Of a DNA stretch of 5,186 bases, positions 1-5,065 are shown in pieces; the stretch's first letter is position 1, and each line of letters starts with the position of its first letter. Source of the stretch: an uncultured bacterium (lineage in GTDB: Bacteria > Actinomycetota > Coriobacteriia > Coriobacteriales > Atopobiaceae); the NCBI GenBank assembly GCA_905214175.1, contig CAJMLD010000122.1, positions 1 to 5,186 on the forward strand, written 5' to 3'. The translations under genes and the position numbers were made by a program. A model generated the notes under the pieces. That model was not told the origin of the DNA. It searched no databases and worked only from the letters and a program-made list of their open reading frames with translations.

Positions 1-30
1 GGACTGTCCCTTTGTCTCACTTTCTCTCAC
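1..30. repeat. Possible edge of a short palindromic/direct-repeat element
   Basis: Positions 1-9 form a perfect small palindrome (GGAC-T-GTCC). It is followed by two adjacent 10-mers that differ at one base (11-20 TTTGTCTCAC, 21-30 TTTCTCTCAC). The palindrome lies on the window edge, so the element may continue to the left. From memory, GGGACTGTCCC-type tips followed by TTTGTCTCA recur as dispersed extragenic palindromes in various bacteria, sometimes near REP-associated tyrosine transposases. No such gene is visible here, so the identity is only a suggestion. Confidence 0.3.
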
Positions 31-36
31 AGATAC

Positions 37-102
37 GCCGAAGGCCGGGTTCCGGAGAGAAGTTCCGCGCAGCGCACTTCTCGTAGGAAACCGGCCTCCG
101 GC
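37..102 (-). terminator. Long imperfect hairpin downstream of ilvE
   Basis: Two 27-nt arms (37-63 and 76-102) are inverted repeats matching at 22 of 27 positions around a 12-nt loop, which itself contains a small GCG/CGC helix. In the minus-strand transcript one further position can form a G-U wobble. The hairpin begins 17 nt after the ilvE stop codon, where a 3' end is expected. No clear U-run follows it (the transcript continues GUAUCUGUGAGAG), so it is not a textbook intrinsic terminator. It may act as a 3'-end stabiliser, a Rho-assisted terminator, or part of an extragenic palindromic repeat. Confidence 0.45.
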
Positions 103-119
103 CTACACGTACCTGGTGA

Positions 120-1157
120 CTAGCAGATCTTGTGGACCCAGCCAAACTTGTCCTCGATCTCGCCAGACTGGATGCCGGTAAGCGTCTCGCGCAGCTCCTT
201 CATGACGGGGCCAACATTCTCCATGCCACTCTTGAAGACGTAGTGCACGTCGTCGTTGTCGACCTCACCCACGGGCGAGATGACGGCGGCGGTGCCGCAC
301 ATGCCGGCCTCGACGAACTCGTCGTCCAGAATCTCCTGGAACTTGACAGGACGCTGCTCGACCTTCATGCCCAGCATCTTCTCGGCCACGTCGACCAGCG
401 AGCGGCGCGTGACGGAGGGGAGGATGGAGTCGGTGAAGGACTGCGGTACGACAAGGGTGCCGTCCTCCTTGACGAAGAGGATGTTGGCGCCGCCGGACTC
501 CTCGACGTAGGTGCGGGTCTTGGGGTCGAGGAACATGTTGTCGGCATAGCCCTTGGAGTGTGCCTCGACGCTGGGGTAAAGGCTCATGGCGTAGTTGAGG
601 CCGGCCTTGATGTTGCCGGTGCCGTGGGGCGCTGCGCGGTCATACTTGGAGACCTGCAGCTTAACGGGCTTGACGCCGCCCTTGTAGTACGGGCCAACGG
701 GCGTCACGAGGATGCGGAACTGATACTCGTCGGCAGGCTTCACGCCAATGACGTCGCCGGTCGCGAACATGAGCGGGCGGATGTAGAGGGTAGCGCCAGA
801 GCCGAAGGGCGGGACGTAGGCAGCGTTTGCCTTGACGACCTCCTCGACGGCCTTCACGAAGCGGTCCTTGGGGAACGGCGGCATGCAGATGCGCTTGGCG
901 GAGTTGTACATGCGCTCGGCATTCTGGTCCGGACGGAAGCAGACGATGTCGCCCTTCCTGGTGGTGTATGCCTTGAGCCCCTCGAAGACCTCCTGGCAAT
1001 AGTGGAGCAGGCCGGCGCACTCGGAGAGTGTAACGGTGTGATCAGGCGTCAGCGTGCCCTCGTCCCAGGCACCGTCCTTGTAGTTCGAGACGTAGCTGTA
1101 GTCGGTATGCATGTAGGCAAAACCGAGGCTACCCCAGTCGATGTCCTTCTTCTCCAT
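120..1157 (-). CDS. ilvE: Branched-chain amino-acid aminotransferase (class IV PLP enzyme)
   Basis: This 345-aa cytosolic enzyme reversibly transfers the amino group between leucine, isoleucine or valine and 2-oxoglutarate, the last step in branched-chain amino-acid synthesis. It shows the fold-IV PLP aminotransferase pattern: CQEVFEGLKAY (54-64), RPDQNAERM (75-83), the PLP-binding lysine K184 in GTGNIKAGLNYA (179-190), VEESGGANILF (218-228), SILPSVTRRS (244-253) and CGTAAVISPVGEV (287-299). Length and motifs suit the larger BCAT type found in Firmicutes, Bacteroidetes and eukaryotes rather than the roughly 310-aa E. coli type. The start is the ATG at 1157, preceded by GAGAGGGG seven bases upstream. 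The frame stays open to 1382, but those extra 75 residues carry no BCAT similarity that I recognise. The gene lies 228 bp after niaR and shares no obvious function with the NAD operon. Family assignment is secure; substrate preference is inferred. Confidence 0.95.
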   Translation of the reverse strand: MEKKDIDWGSLGFAYMHTDYSYVSNYKDGAWDEGTLTPDHTVTLSECAGLLHYCQEVFEGLKAYTTRKGDIVCFRPDQNAERMYNSAKRICMPPFPKDRFVKAVEEVVKANAAYVPPFGSGATLYIRPLMFATGDVIGVKPADEYQFRILVTPVGPYYKGGVKPVKLQVSKYDRAAPHGTGNIKAGLNYAMSLYPSVEAHSKGYADNMFLDPKTRTYVEESGGANILFVKEDGTLVVPQSFTDSILPSVTRRSLVDVAEKMLGMKVEQRPVKFQEILDDEFVEAGMCGTAAVISPVGEVDNDDVHYVFKSGMENVGPVMKELRETLTGIQSGEIEDKFGWVHKIC

Positions 1158-1164
1158 TGGAATT

Positions 1165-1172
1165 CCCCTCTC
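1165..1172 (-). promoter_or_regulatory. Ribosome binding site deciding the ilvE start
   Basis: The minus strand reads GAGAGGGG followed by seven bases and then the ATG at 1157. This purine-rich Shine-Dalgarno sequence is well spaced. It supports the 345-aa product over the longer open frame that extends upstream to 1382. Confidence 0.75.
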
Positions 1173-1211
1173 ATCCGACTCGCGCGCAGGTGCTGGCGTG
1201 CGTTCAACCAG

Positions 1212-1240
1212 ATTAGGACGCTGAAACCTAACAGTCGCAA
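1212..1240 (-). promoter_or_regulatory. Weak candidate promoter for ilvE
   Basis: On the minus strand TTGCGA (1235-1240) and CCTAAT (1212-1217) are separated by 17 bp, each matching four of six sigma-70-type consensus bases. Transcription would start near 1205, leaving a leader of about 48 nt. The match is modest and was picked by eye in a GC-rich spacer. ilvE might instead be reached by read-through from niaR. I saw no T-box signature in this leader. Confidence 0.22.
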
Positions 1241-1297
1241 TCATTGCAGAGCTTGTAACAAAGCCAACAGAGGACCGACACGGTAGGGCGAGAATAC

Positions 1298-1365
1298 GCG
1301 GCATAGCCAAGGACCGCGCCGAGACACGCGCGCGGCATAACCAATAACCTTGACGAGACACGCGC
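1298..1365. repeat. Tandem 34-bp direct repeat in the niaR-ilvE spacer
   Basis: Two exactly abutting 34-bp units (1298-1331 and 1332-1365) match at 28 of 34 positions. On the minus strand each begins GCGCGTGTCTCG (identical in both) and ends TATGCCGC, with most differences in the middle. The first unit transcribed overlaps the dyad after niaR. This could be a local duplication or a pair of protein-binding sites upstream of ilvE. No function can be assigned from the sequence. Confidence 0.7.
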
Positions 1366-1383
1366 CACGGCGGAATCGTCAAG
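1349..1383 (-). terminator. Candidate terminator/attenuator after niaR
   Basis: Two bases after the niaR stop the minus strand reads CTTGACGA (1383-1376), a 19-nt loop, then the exact complement TCGTCAAG (1356-1349). The loop contains a second potential helix, CGCC-GT-GGCG. The stem is followed by GTTATTGGTTATG, moderately rich in T but not a clean run. Position and structure fit a weak intrinsic terminator closing the nad operon, possibly allowing some read-through to ilvE. Confidence 0.4.
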
Positions 1384-1385
1384 CG

Positions 1386-1916
1386 TCACTCCACGGTCTC
1401 GTACGGCAGGCGGTCCACGAGATACCCGCGCGCCGCGAGCGCCGCGCCTATCTCGTCCAGCGCCTCCTCGGTGGGGGCGCTCACGTGGTGGAAGTGGTAG
1501 CCGGAGGTCACGCGCGAGAGGGGCGTCGACCTGCTCGACGCAATGTCGGCAAGGTAGCGCTCAACGTCGCGCCGGCTCGAGACGTTGAGCGGCACGGAGA
1601 TGACCCCGTAGGTGCGGTGGTTCACCACCACGTCCTCGACGGTGCCGCCGAGGTCGACAATCAGATTGAGCTCGTCTTCTATTTGCTCCTCGGTGTGGTG
1701 CACCTTGAAGATGCGCCGCGGCGAGCTGTGCCTGCGCAGCACGTAGCCGCGATGCGTGGACTCCAGCTCGACGCCACTGCGCCTGAGAAGCGCCACGTCC
1801 TGCACGATGACCTGCCGGCTCACGCCAAGCTGGAGCGCCAGCTGGCCACCAGAAATGGGCTCCCCGGCATCGCCGAGGAGCGCCACGATTTTTGCCCTGC
1901 GATCTTCTCCGCTCAT
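1386..1916 (-). CDS. niaR: NiaR-type niacin-responsive transcriptional repressor (HTH + 3H domain)
   Basis: This 176-aa DNA-binding protein belongs to the YrxA/NiaR family, which represses de novo NAD synthesis and niacin uptake genes when nicotinic acid is available. Residues about 5-62 form a winged helix-turn-helix (ISGGQLALQLGVSRQVIVQD, 21-40, then the wing up to HRGYVLRR). Residues about 66-170 are a 3H ligand domain with conserved histidines in KVHHTEEQ (71-78), VVVNHRTYG (96-104) and GYHFHHVSA (139-147). E82 lies eight residues after H74, the same spacing I recall for metal ligands in the Thermotoga homologue. The ATG at 1916 keeps helix 1 intact, although the upstream GAGGAG is only one base from it; a GTG ten codons later has a better spaced AGGG but would cut into the domain. 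It starts 10 nt after nadC, so it should be co-transcribed with and probably repress its own operon. Family call is strong; the effector is inferred. Confidence 0.92.
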   Translation of the reverse strand: MSGEDRRAKIVALLGDAGEPISGGQLALQLGVSRQVIVQDVALLRRSGVELESTHRGYVLRRHSSPRRIFKVHHTEEQIEDELNLIVDLGGTVEDVVVNHRTYGVISVPLNVSSRRDVERYLADIASSRSTPLSRVTSGYHFHHVSAPTEEALDEIGAALAARGYLVDRLPYETVE

Positions 1917-1926
1917 GCTCCTCAGC

Positions 1927-2790
1927 CTAGCATGGATTTGACGTCACGGTGAGGTGCTTGAGCGAGAGGTCGAGGATGGGCGCGGAGTGGGTGATTGCGC
2001 CGGACGAGACGTAATCCACCCCCAGGCCAGCGAGATGTGCCGCGCGCTCCATCGTGACGTTGCCCGAGACCTCCACCTCGGCGGCGCCATCAATCACGCG
2101 GATGGCCTCGCGCATGGTGTCCAGGTCCATGTTGTCCAGCATGATGATGTCGGCACCGGCCTCCACTGCCTCGCGGACCTGCGCGATCGTCTCGACCTCC
2201 ACCTCGATCTTGCGCACGAAGGGCGCATACGCACGTGCCGCGGCCACGGCCTTGGCAACTCCGCCGGCCGCGTCGATGTGGTTGTCCTTGAGCAGGACGC
2301 CGTCGGAGAGGTTATAGCGGTGGTTGCCAGCGCCGCCCACGCGCACGGCCTCCTTCTCGAAGACGCGCATGTTTGGGCAGGTCTTCCGCGTGTCCACCAG
2401 CCGCGTGCGCGTACCCGCAAAGAGCGCGGACATGCGGCGCGCCGCCGTGGCAATGCCGCTCATGCGCTGCAGGTAGTTGAGCGCCACGCGCTCGCCCGAG
2501 AGGAGCGCGCGCACGTGGGCCCGCACGCAGCCAAGGTCTTGGCTGGCCGTGACGTCTGCGCCCTCCTCGACCGAGAACTCGCAGGTGGCCGTGGGGTCCA
2601 GCAACTCGAAGGTGCGCGCGAAGACATCCAGCCCGCAGATGACGCCATCCTCCTTGGCAATGAGGCGCACCTCGCCGGTGGCCTTCTCGCCAATCACCGA
2701 CGCCGTGGTGACGTCCTCACTGGTGATGTCCTCGCGCAATGCCGAGAGAATCAGCGGCTCTGCCTGCAGTTTTAGTGTCACCGAGTTCAT
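1927..2790 (-). CDS. nadC: Nicotinate-nucleotide pyrophosphorylase (quinolinate phosphoribosyltransferase)
   Basis: This 287-aa cytosolic enzyme converts quinolinate and PRPP to nicotinate mononucleotide, CO2 and pyrophosphate, where the aspartate pathway joins NAD synthesis. Its length is normal for the family. An N-terminal alpha/beta sandwich (about 1-115) ends with GERVALNYLQRMSGIAT (99-115). The barrel domain carries the substrate-binding block DTRKTCPNMRVFEKEAV (133-149), GGAGNHRYNLSDGVLLKDNHI (152-172, with R, H and K positions typical of phosphate and carboxylate binding), MLDNMD (217-222), EVSGNVT (240-246) and SSGAITHSAPILDLSL (262-277). The common DTRKTTPG block reads DTRKTCPN here, a conservative variant. 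The start overlaps the nadB stop by 4 bp (ATGA), and GAGAAAGG lies eight bases upstream, implying translational coupling. There is no sign of damage. Confidence 0.96.
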   Translation of the reverse strand: MNSVTLKLQAEPLILSALREDITSEDVTTASVIGEKATGEVRLIAKEDGVICGLDVFARTFELLDPTATCEFSVEEGADVTASQDLGCVRAHVRALLSGERVALNYLQRMSGIATAARRMSALFAGTRTRLVDTRKTCPNMRVFEKEAVRVGGAGNHRYNLSDGVLLKDNHIDAAGGVAKAVAAARAYAPFVRKIEVEVETIAQVREAVEAGADIIMLDNMDLDTMREAIRVIDGAAEVEVSGNVTMERAAHLAGLGVDYVSSGAITHSAPILDLSLKHLTVTSNPC

Positions 2791-4049
2791 GAGGCATGCC
2801 TTTCTCGTACGATGTCGCGCGCGGCGAGCCGAGAGAAGACGAGGCTCTCGAGAAGCGAGTTGCTCGCCAGGCGGTTTGCGCCGTGCACGCCGTTGCAGCT
2901 TGTCTCGCCCGCCGCGTAGAGGTGCGGCAGGGTGGTCTCAGAGTTTGCGCCCACGTGGATGCCGCCCATGAGGTAGTGCTGCGCCGGCACCACGGGAATG
3001 GGCTCGCGGCGGATGTCGTAGCCCTCCTCGAGGCAGTGCTGCCAAATGTGAGCAAAGTGCCCGCAGATCACGTCCTCGGGAACGTTCTCGAACGAGAGGC
3101 GCACATAGCGCGAGCCCTCGCGCTCCATCTGGTCGTAGATGGCCTTCGACACCACGTCGCGAGGCTGAAGCTCATCGCAGAAGCGCTCGCCTGCGGCGTT
3201 GAGCAAGATGGCGCCCTCGCCGCGGCAGCTCTCAGAGATGAGAAAAGCGCGGCCGGGCTTCTCGGTATAGAGCGACGTGGGGTGAATCTGCACATAGTCC
3301 ATGTGGTCGAGCTTCACGCCGTGCGCCGCCGCCACGCGGCACCCGTCACCGGTGAGGCAGGGGAAGTTGGTCGAGCGCTCGTAGAGGCCGCCGACGCCGC
3401 CCGTGGCGAAAATGACGTCGCGTGCGCGCAGCTCCAGGTGACGGCCGCGCGCGTCGTGCGCCGCGATGCCCACGCAGGAGCCGTTCTCGACGAGAAGATC
3501 GTCCATGCACACGTGCTCGTGGATCTCTACGTTGTCAAGGCGGCGTACCTGCGCGAGGAGCTTGGTGGTAATCTCCTTGCCCGTGACATCGGCGTGGTGG
3601 AGGATGCGCGGACGCGAGTGGGCGCCTTCGCGGGTGTAGTCGTAGGAGCCGTCCGGCATACGATCAAAGTCAACGCCCAGGCGCACCAGGTCGCGGATCA
3701 CGTCGCGGCTCGACCAAATCATGGTGTCCACGCTCTGGGCACGACACTCGCCGTGACCGGCGCGCATGGTGTCGTCGAACCAGGAGTCGTAGTCGTCCTG
3801 GTCGCGCATCACGCAGATGCCGCCCTGCGCGAGCATGGAATCGCAGCTCTCCAGGTCCTCCTTGCAGATCATGGTCACGCGCAGGCCACGAGGCAGGTTG
3901 AGCGCCGAGTAGAGTCCGGCCACGCCACAGCCCACAATGACGACGTCGCTCACAAGCGCCTTCGGATGCGCGGTCAGGACCTTCTCGCCCGCCTGCGCTG
4001 GCGTCTGAGCGCTTTGCGCCGGCCTCTCAATCACGGCAGTTGGTGCCAT
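2787..4049 (-). CDS. nadB: L-aspartate oxidase, short form
   Basis: This 420-aa FAD enzyme oxidises L-aspartate to iminoaspartate, the substrate of NadA; in anaerobes fumarate is the likely electron acceptor. Visible features are the dinucleotide fold VIVGCGVAGLYSA (37-49), SMLAQGGI (71-78), REGAHSRPRILHHADVTG (140-157), FATGGVGGLYERSTN (214-228), QIHPTSLY (254-261), SCRGEGAILLN (274-284), PRDVVSKAI (296-304), PAQHYLMGGI (355-364) and HGANRLASNSLLESL (389-403). These include the histidines and arginine expected at the succinate-dehydrogenase-like active site. The protein ends soon after the last FAD-binding block, so the C-terminal helical domain of roughly 110-120 residues seen in E. coli NadB is absent. 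nadC begins at once, so no frameshifted remnant can hide downstream. The ATG at 4049 is chosen because AGGGAG (4064-4059) sits nine bases upstream; an ATG at 4058 overlaps the nadA stop but abuts that site. The frame is open to 4193 inside nadA, without support. Confidence 0.93.
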   Translation of the reverse strand: MAPTAVIERPAQSAQTPAQAGEKVLTAHPKALVSDVVIVGCGVAGLYSALNLPRGLRVTMICKEDLESCDSMLAQGGICVMRDQDDYDSWFDDTMRAGHGECRAQSVDTMIWSSRDVIRDLVRLGVDFDRMPDGSYDYTREGAHSRPRILHHADVTGKEITTKLLAQVRRLDNVEIHEHVCMDDLLVENGSCVGIAAHDARGRHLELRARDVIFATGGVGGLYERSTNFPCLTGDGCRVAAAHGVKLDHMDYVQIHPTSLYTEKPGRAFLISESCRGEGAILLNAAGERFCDELQPRDVVSKAIYDQMEREGSRYVRLSFENVPEDVICGHFAHIWQHCLEEGYDIRREPIPVVPAQHYLMGGIHVGANSETTLPHLYAAGETSCNGVHGANRLASNSLLESLVFSRLAARDIVRERHAS

Positions 4050-4054
4050 GTTTC

Positions 4055-4993
4055 TCATCTCCCTGCCAGCTCGAGCATGCGCTCGAGCGGCTCGACTGCG
4101 CGCTGCGGCTCTGCAGGCAGCGCGACCTCCCCCGTCATGTTCTCCAGGCATGCCACGAGCTTCTCGGGCGTGACCATGGCCATGTTTGGACACACGGGCG
4201 CTGGCTCGGGGAAGTAGATGCGCTTGCCCTGGCCCTTGGTACGAAGCGCGATCTGATCCGCCACGCCGACCACCGTGAGCACGATGAACTCGCGCTCCTC
4301 TCCCGTAGCGATGCGCTCGATGATCTGCTTGGTGGAACCGATGAAGTCAGCCTCGTCGAGCACCTCGCGTGTGCACTCGGGGTGTGCAAGGACCAAGGCG
4401 TCCGGATGCGCCAGCTCCAGCGCCTCGACCTCGGCGACGCCAATCTTGTTGTGCGTGGGGCAGTAGCCACGGTTCAAGATCACGTGCTTCTCGGGCACCT
4501 GCTCCGCCACGTAGCGACCGAGGTTCATGTCGGGGATGAAGAGGATGTTCTTCTCAGGCAGCTCGCGCACCACCTTGATGGCGTTCGACGAGGTAACGCA
4601 GACGTCTGCCCAGCGCTTGACCTCGGCCGTTGTGTTCACGTAGGCCACGACGGCAAGGTCGGGAACCTCCGCGCGCACGCGATCGACGTCCTCCTGGCGC
4701 ACCATGTGGGCCATGGGACAGTCCGCAGCGGGCTCTGGCATAAGAACGCGGCGCGTGGGGTTGAGGAGCTTTACGCTCTCGGCCATGAACGAGACGCCGC
4801 ACAGCACAAAGACCGGCGCATCGAGGGTCTTGGCAAGTCGGGCCAGGTAGAACGAGTCGCCAACGTAGTCTGCAAGGCGCTGCGTTTCCGCGGGAACGTA
4901 GTAGTGCGCAAGAACCACGGCGCCTTTCTCGCTTTTAAGACGCTCGACCTTCTCGGCGAGCGCTTCGCTGCGCCCTGTATGGTCTTCCTCCAC
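4055..4993 (-). CDS. nadA: Quinolinate synthase, [4Fe-4S] enzyme
   Basis: This 312-aa cytosolic enzyme condenses iminoaspartate with dihydroxyacetone phosphate to quinolinate. It shows VVLAHYYVPAETQRLADYVGDS (26-47), VLCGVSFMAES (63-73), MPEPAADCPMA (85-95), YVNTTAEVKRWADVCVTSSNA (118-138), PDMNLGRYVA (154-163), GYCPTHNKI (176-184), LAHPEC (202-207) and PVCPNMAMVTPEKL (266-279). C65, C178 and C268 fit the three cluster-ligating cysteines of the NadA family, and H204/E206 fit the active-site HPE. The motif usually read as GTE or ATD is LTV here (239-241), losing the acidic residue. The start is the GTG at 4993: AAGGGGGAG (5006-4998) lies just upstream, and the length is typical. The frame stays open to a GTG at 5080, but those 29 codons run through the promoter and operator, carry no NadA similarity and have no good ribosome site. 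nadB starts 5 nt after the stop. It is the first gene of the operon. Confidence 0.95.
   Translation of the reverse strand: MEEDHTGRSEALAEKVERLKSEKGAVVLAHYYVPAETQRLADYVGDSFYLARLAKTLDAPVFVLCGVSFMAESVKLLNPTRRVLMPEPAADCPMAHMVRQEDVDRVRAEVPDLAVVAYVNTTAEVKRWADVCVTSSNAIKVVRELPEKNILFIPDMNLGRYVAEQVPEKHVILNRGYCPTHNKIGVAEVEALELAHPDALVLAHPECTREVLDEADFIGSTKQIIERIATGEEREFIVLTVVGVADQIALRTKGQGKRIYFPEPAPVCPNMAMVTPEKLVACLENMTGEVALPAEPQRAVEPLERMLELAGR
4069..4088 (-). other. Hairpin at the nadA end, just before the nadB ribosome site
   Basis: Two copies of GCTCGAGC (4069-4076 and 4081-4088) flank a 4-nt loop, giving a perfect 8-bp GC-rich stem in the transcript. It lies within the last nadA codons, and its base is four nt upstream of the AGGGAG (4064-4059) assigned to nadB. 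This could tune ribosome loading on nadB or mark a processing point. It may also arise by chance from Leu/Glu/Arg codons in GC-rich DNA. Confidence 0.4.
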
Positions 4994-4997
4994 GATG

Positions 4998-5006
4998 CTC
5001 CCCCTT
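4998..5006 (-). promoter_or_regulatory. Ribosome binding site deciding the nadA start
   Basis: The minus strand reads AAGGGGGAG, then CATC, then the GTG at 4993. The purine run is the only strong Shine-Dalgarno sequence near the beginning of nadA. It favours the 312-aa product over the longer reading from 5080. Confidence 0.7.
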
Positions 5007-5031
5007 GGGTTGGCGCGGTCACTGGTGCGAC

Positions 5032-5060
5032 AGTATGCACTCTGTCTTGCCATCTGACAA
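5032..5060 (-). promoter_or_regulatory. Candidate nadABC-niaR promoter
   Basis: On the minus strand TTGTCA (5060-5055, five of six consensus bases) and CATACT (5037-5032, four of six) are separated by exactly 17 bp. Transcription would start near 5026, giving a leader of about 33 nt before the GTG at 4993. The -35 box and most of the spacer lie inside the palindrome at 5042-5065. A weaker alternative is TTGAGC (5093-5088) with TAGAAC (5070-5065), also 17 bp apart; its start point would fall inside the same palindrome. Confidence 0.5.
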
Positions 5061-5065
5061 GACAG
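5042..5065. promoter_or_regulatory. Perfect inverted repeat, candidate NiaR operator
   Basis: CTGTCTTG (5042-5049) and CAAGACAG (5058-5065) are exact reverse complements separated by 8 nt, a symmetrical 24-bp site suited to a dimeric winged-helix repressor. It overlaps the -35 box and spacer of the nadA promoter. A further CTGTC lies at 5033-5029 on the minus strand, 8 nt beyond the inner GACAG. The operon ends with niaR, the known type of regulator for these genes, so NiaR is the natural candidate ligand. I recall CTGTC/GACAG-like half-sites for NiaR in other lineages but could not check the consensus. Confidence 0.6.

Noticed and set aside
132..1286. Long plus-strand open frame opposite ilvE
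   Set aside because: The translation is low-complexity (rich in Ala, Asp, Leu, Val, Gly, His), as expected for the antisense of a GC-rich gene; it resembles no family, and the opposite strand is clearly ilvE.
1158..1382. 75-residue N-terminal extension of IlvE
   Set aside because: The frame is open, but a well-spaced ribosome site precedes the ATG at 1157, and the extra residues include the translated 34-bp repeat and look non-coding.
1158..1385. T-box or leader-peptide attenuator upstream of ilvE
   Set aside because: I looked for the T-box AGGGTGG-type signature and for a short reading frame rich in Leu/Ile/Val codons before a terminator, and found neither.
1350..1952. Plus-strand open frame opposite niaR
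   Set aside because: Antisense shadow with high Arg/Ala/His content and no motifs; niaR has clear domain evidence.
1954..2775. Plus-strand open frame opposite nadC
   Set aside because: Antisense shadow of an intact, motif-complete nadC.
4050..4193. 48-residue N-terminal extension of NadB overlapping nadA
   Set aside because: Arg/Ala/Gly/His-rich sequence read out of frame from nadA, with no family support; AGGGAG points to the ATG at 4049.
2796..4217. 473-codon plus-strand open frame opposite nadB
   Set aside because: Long only because of GC-rich third positions on the other strand; biased composition and no recognisable domain.
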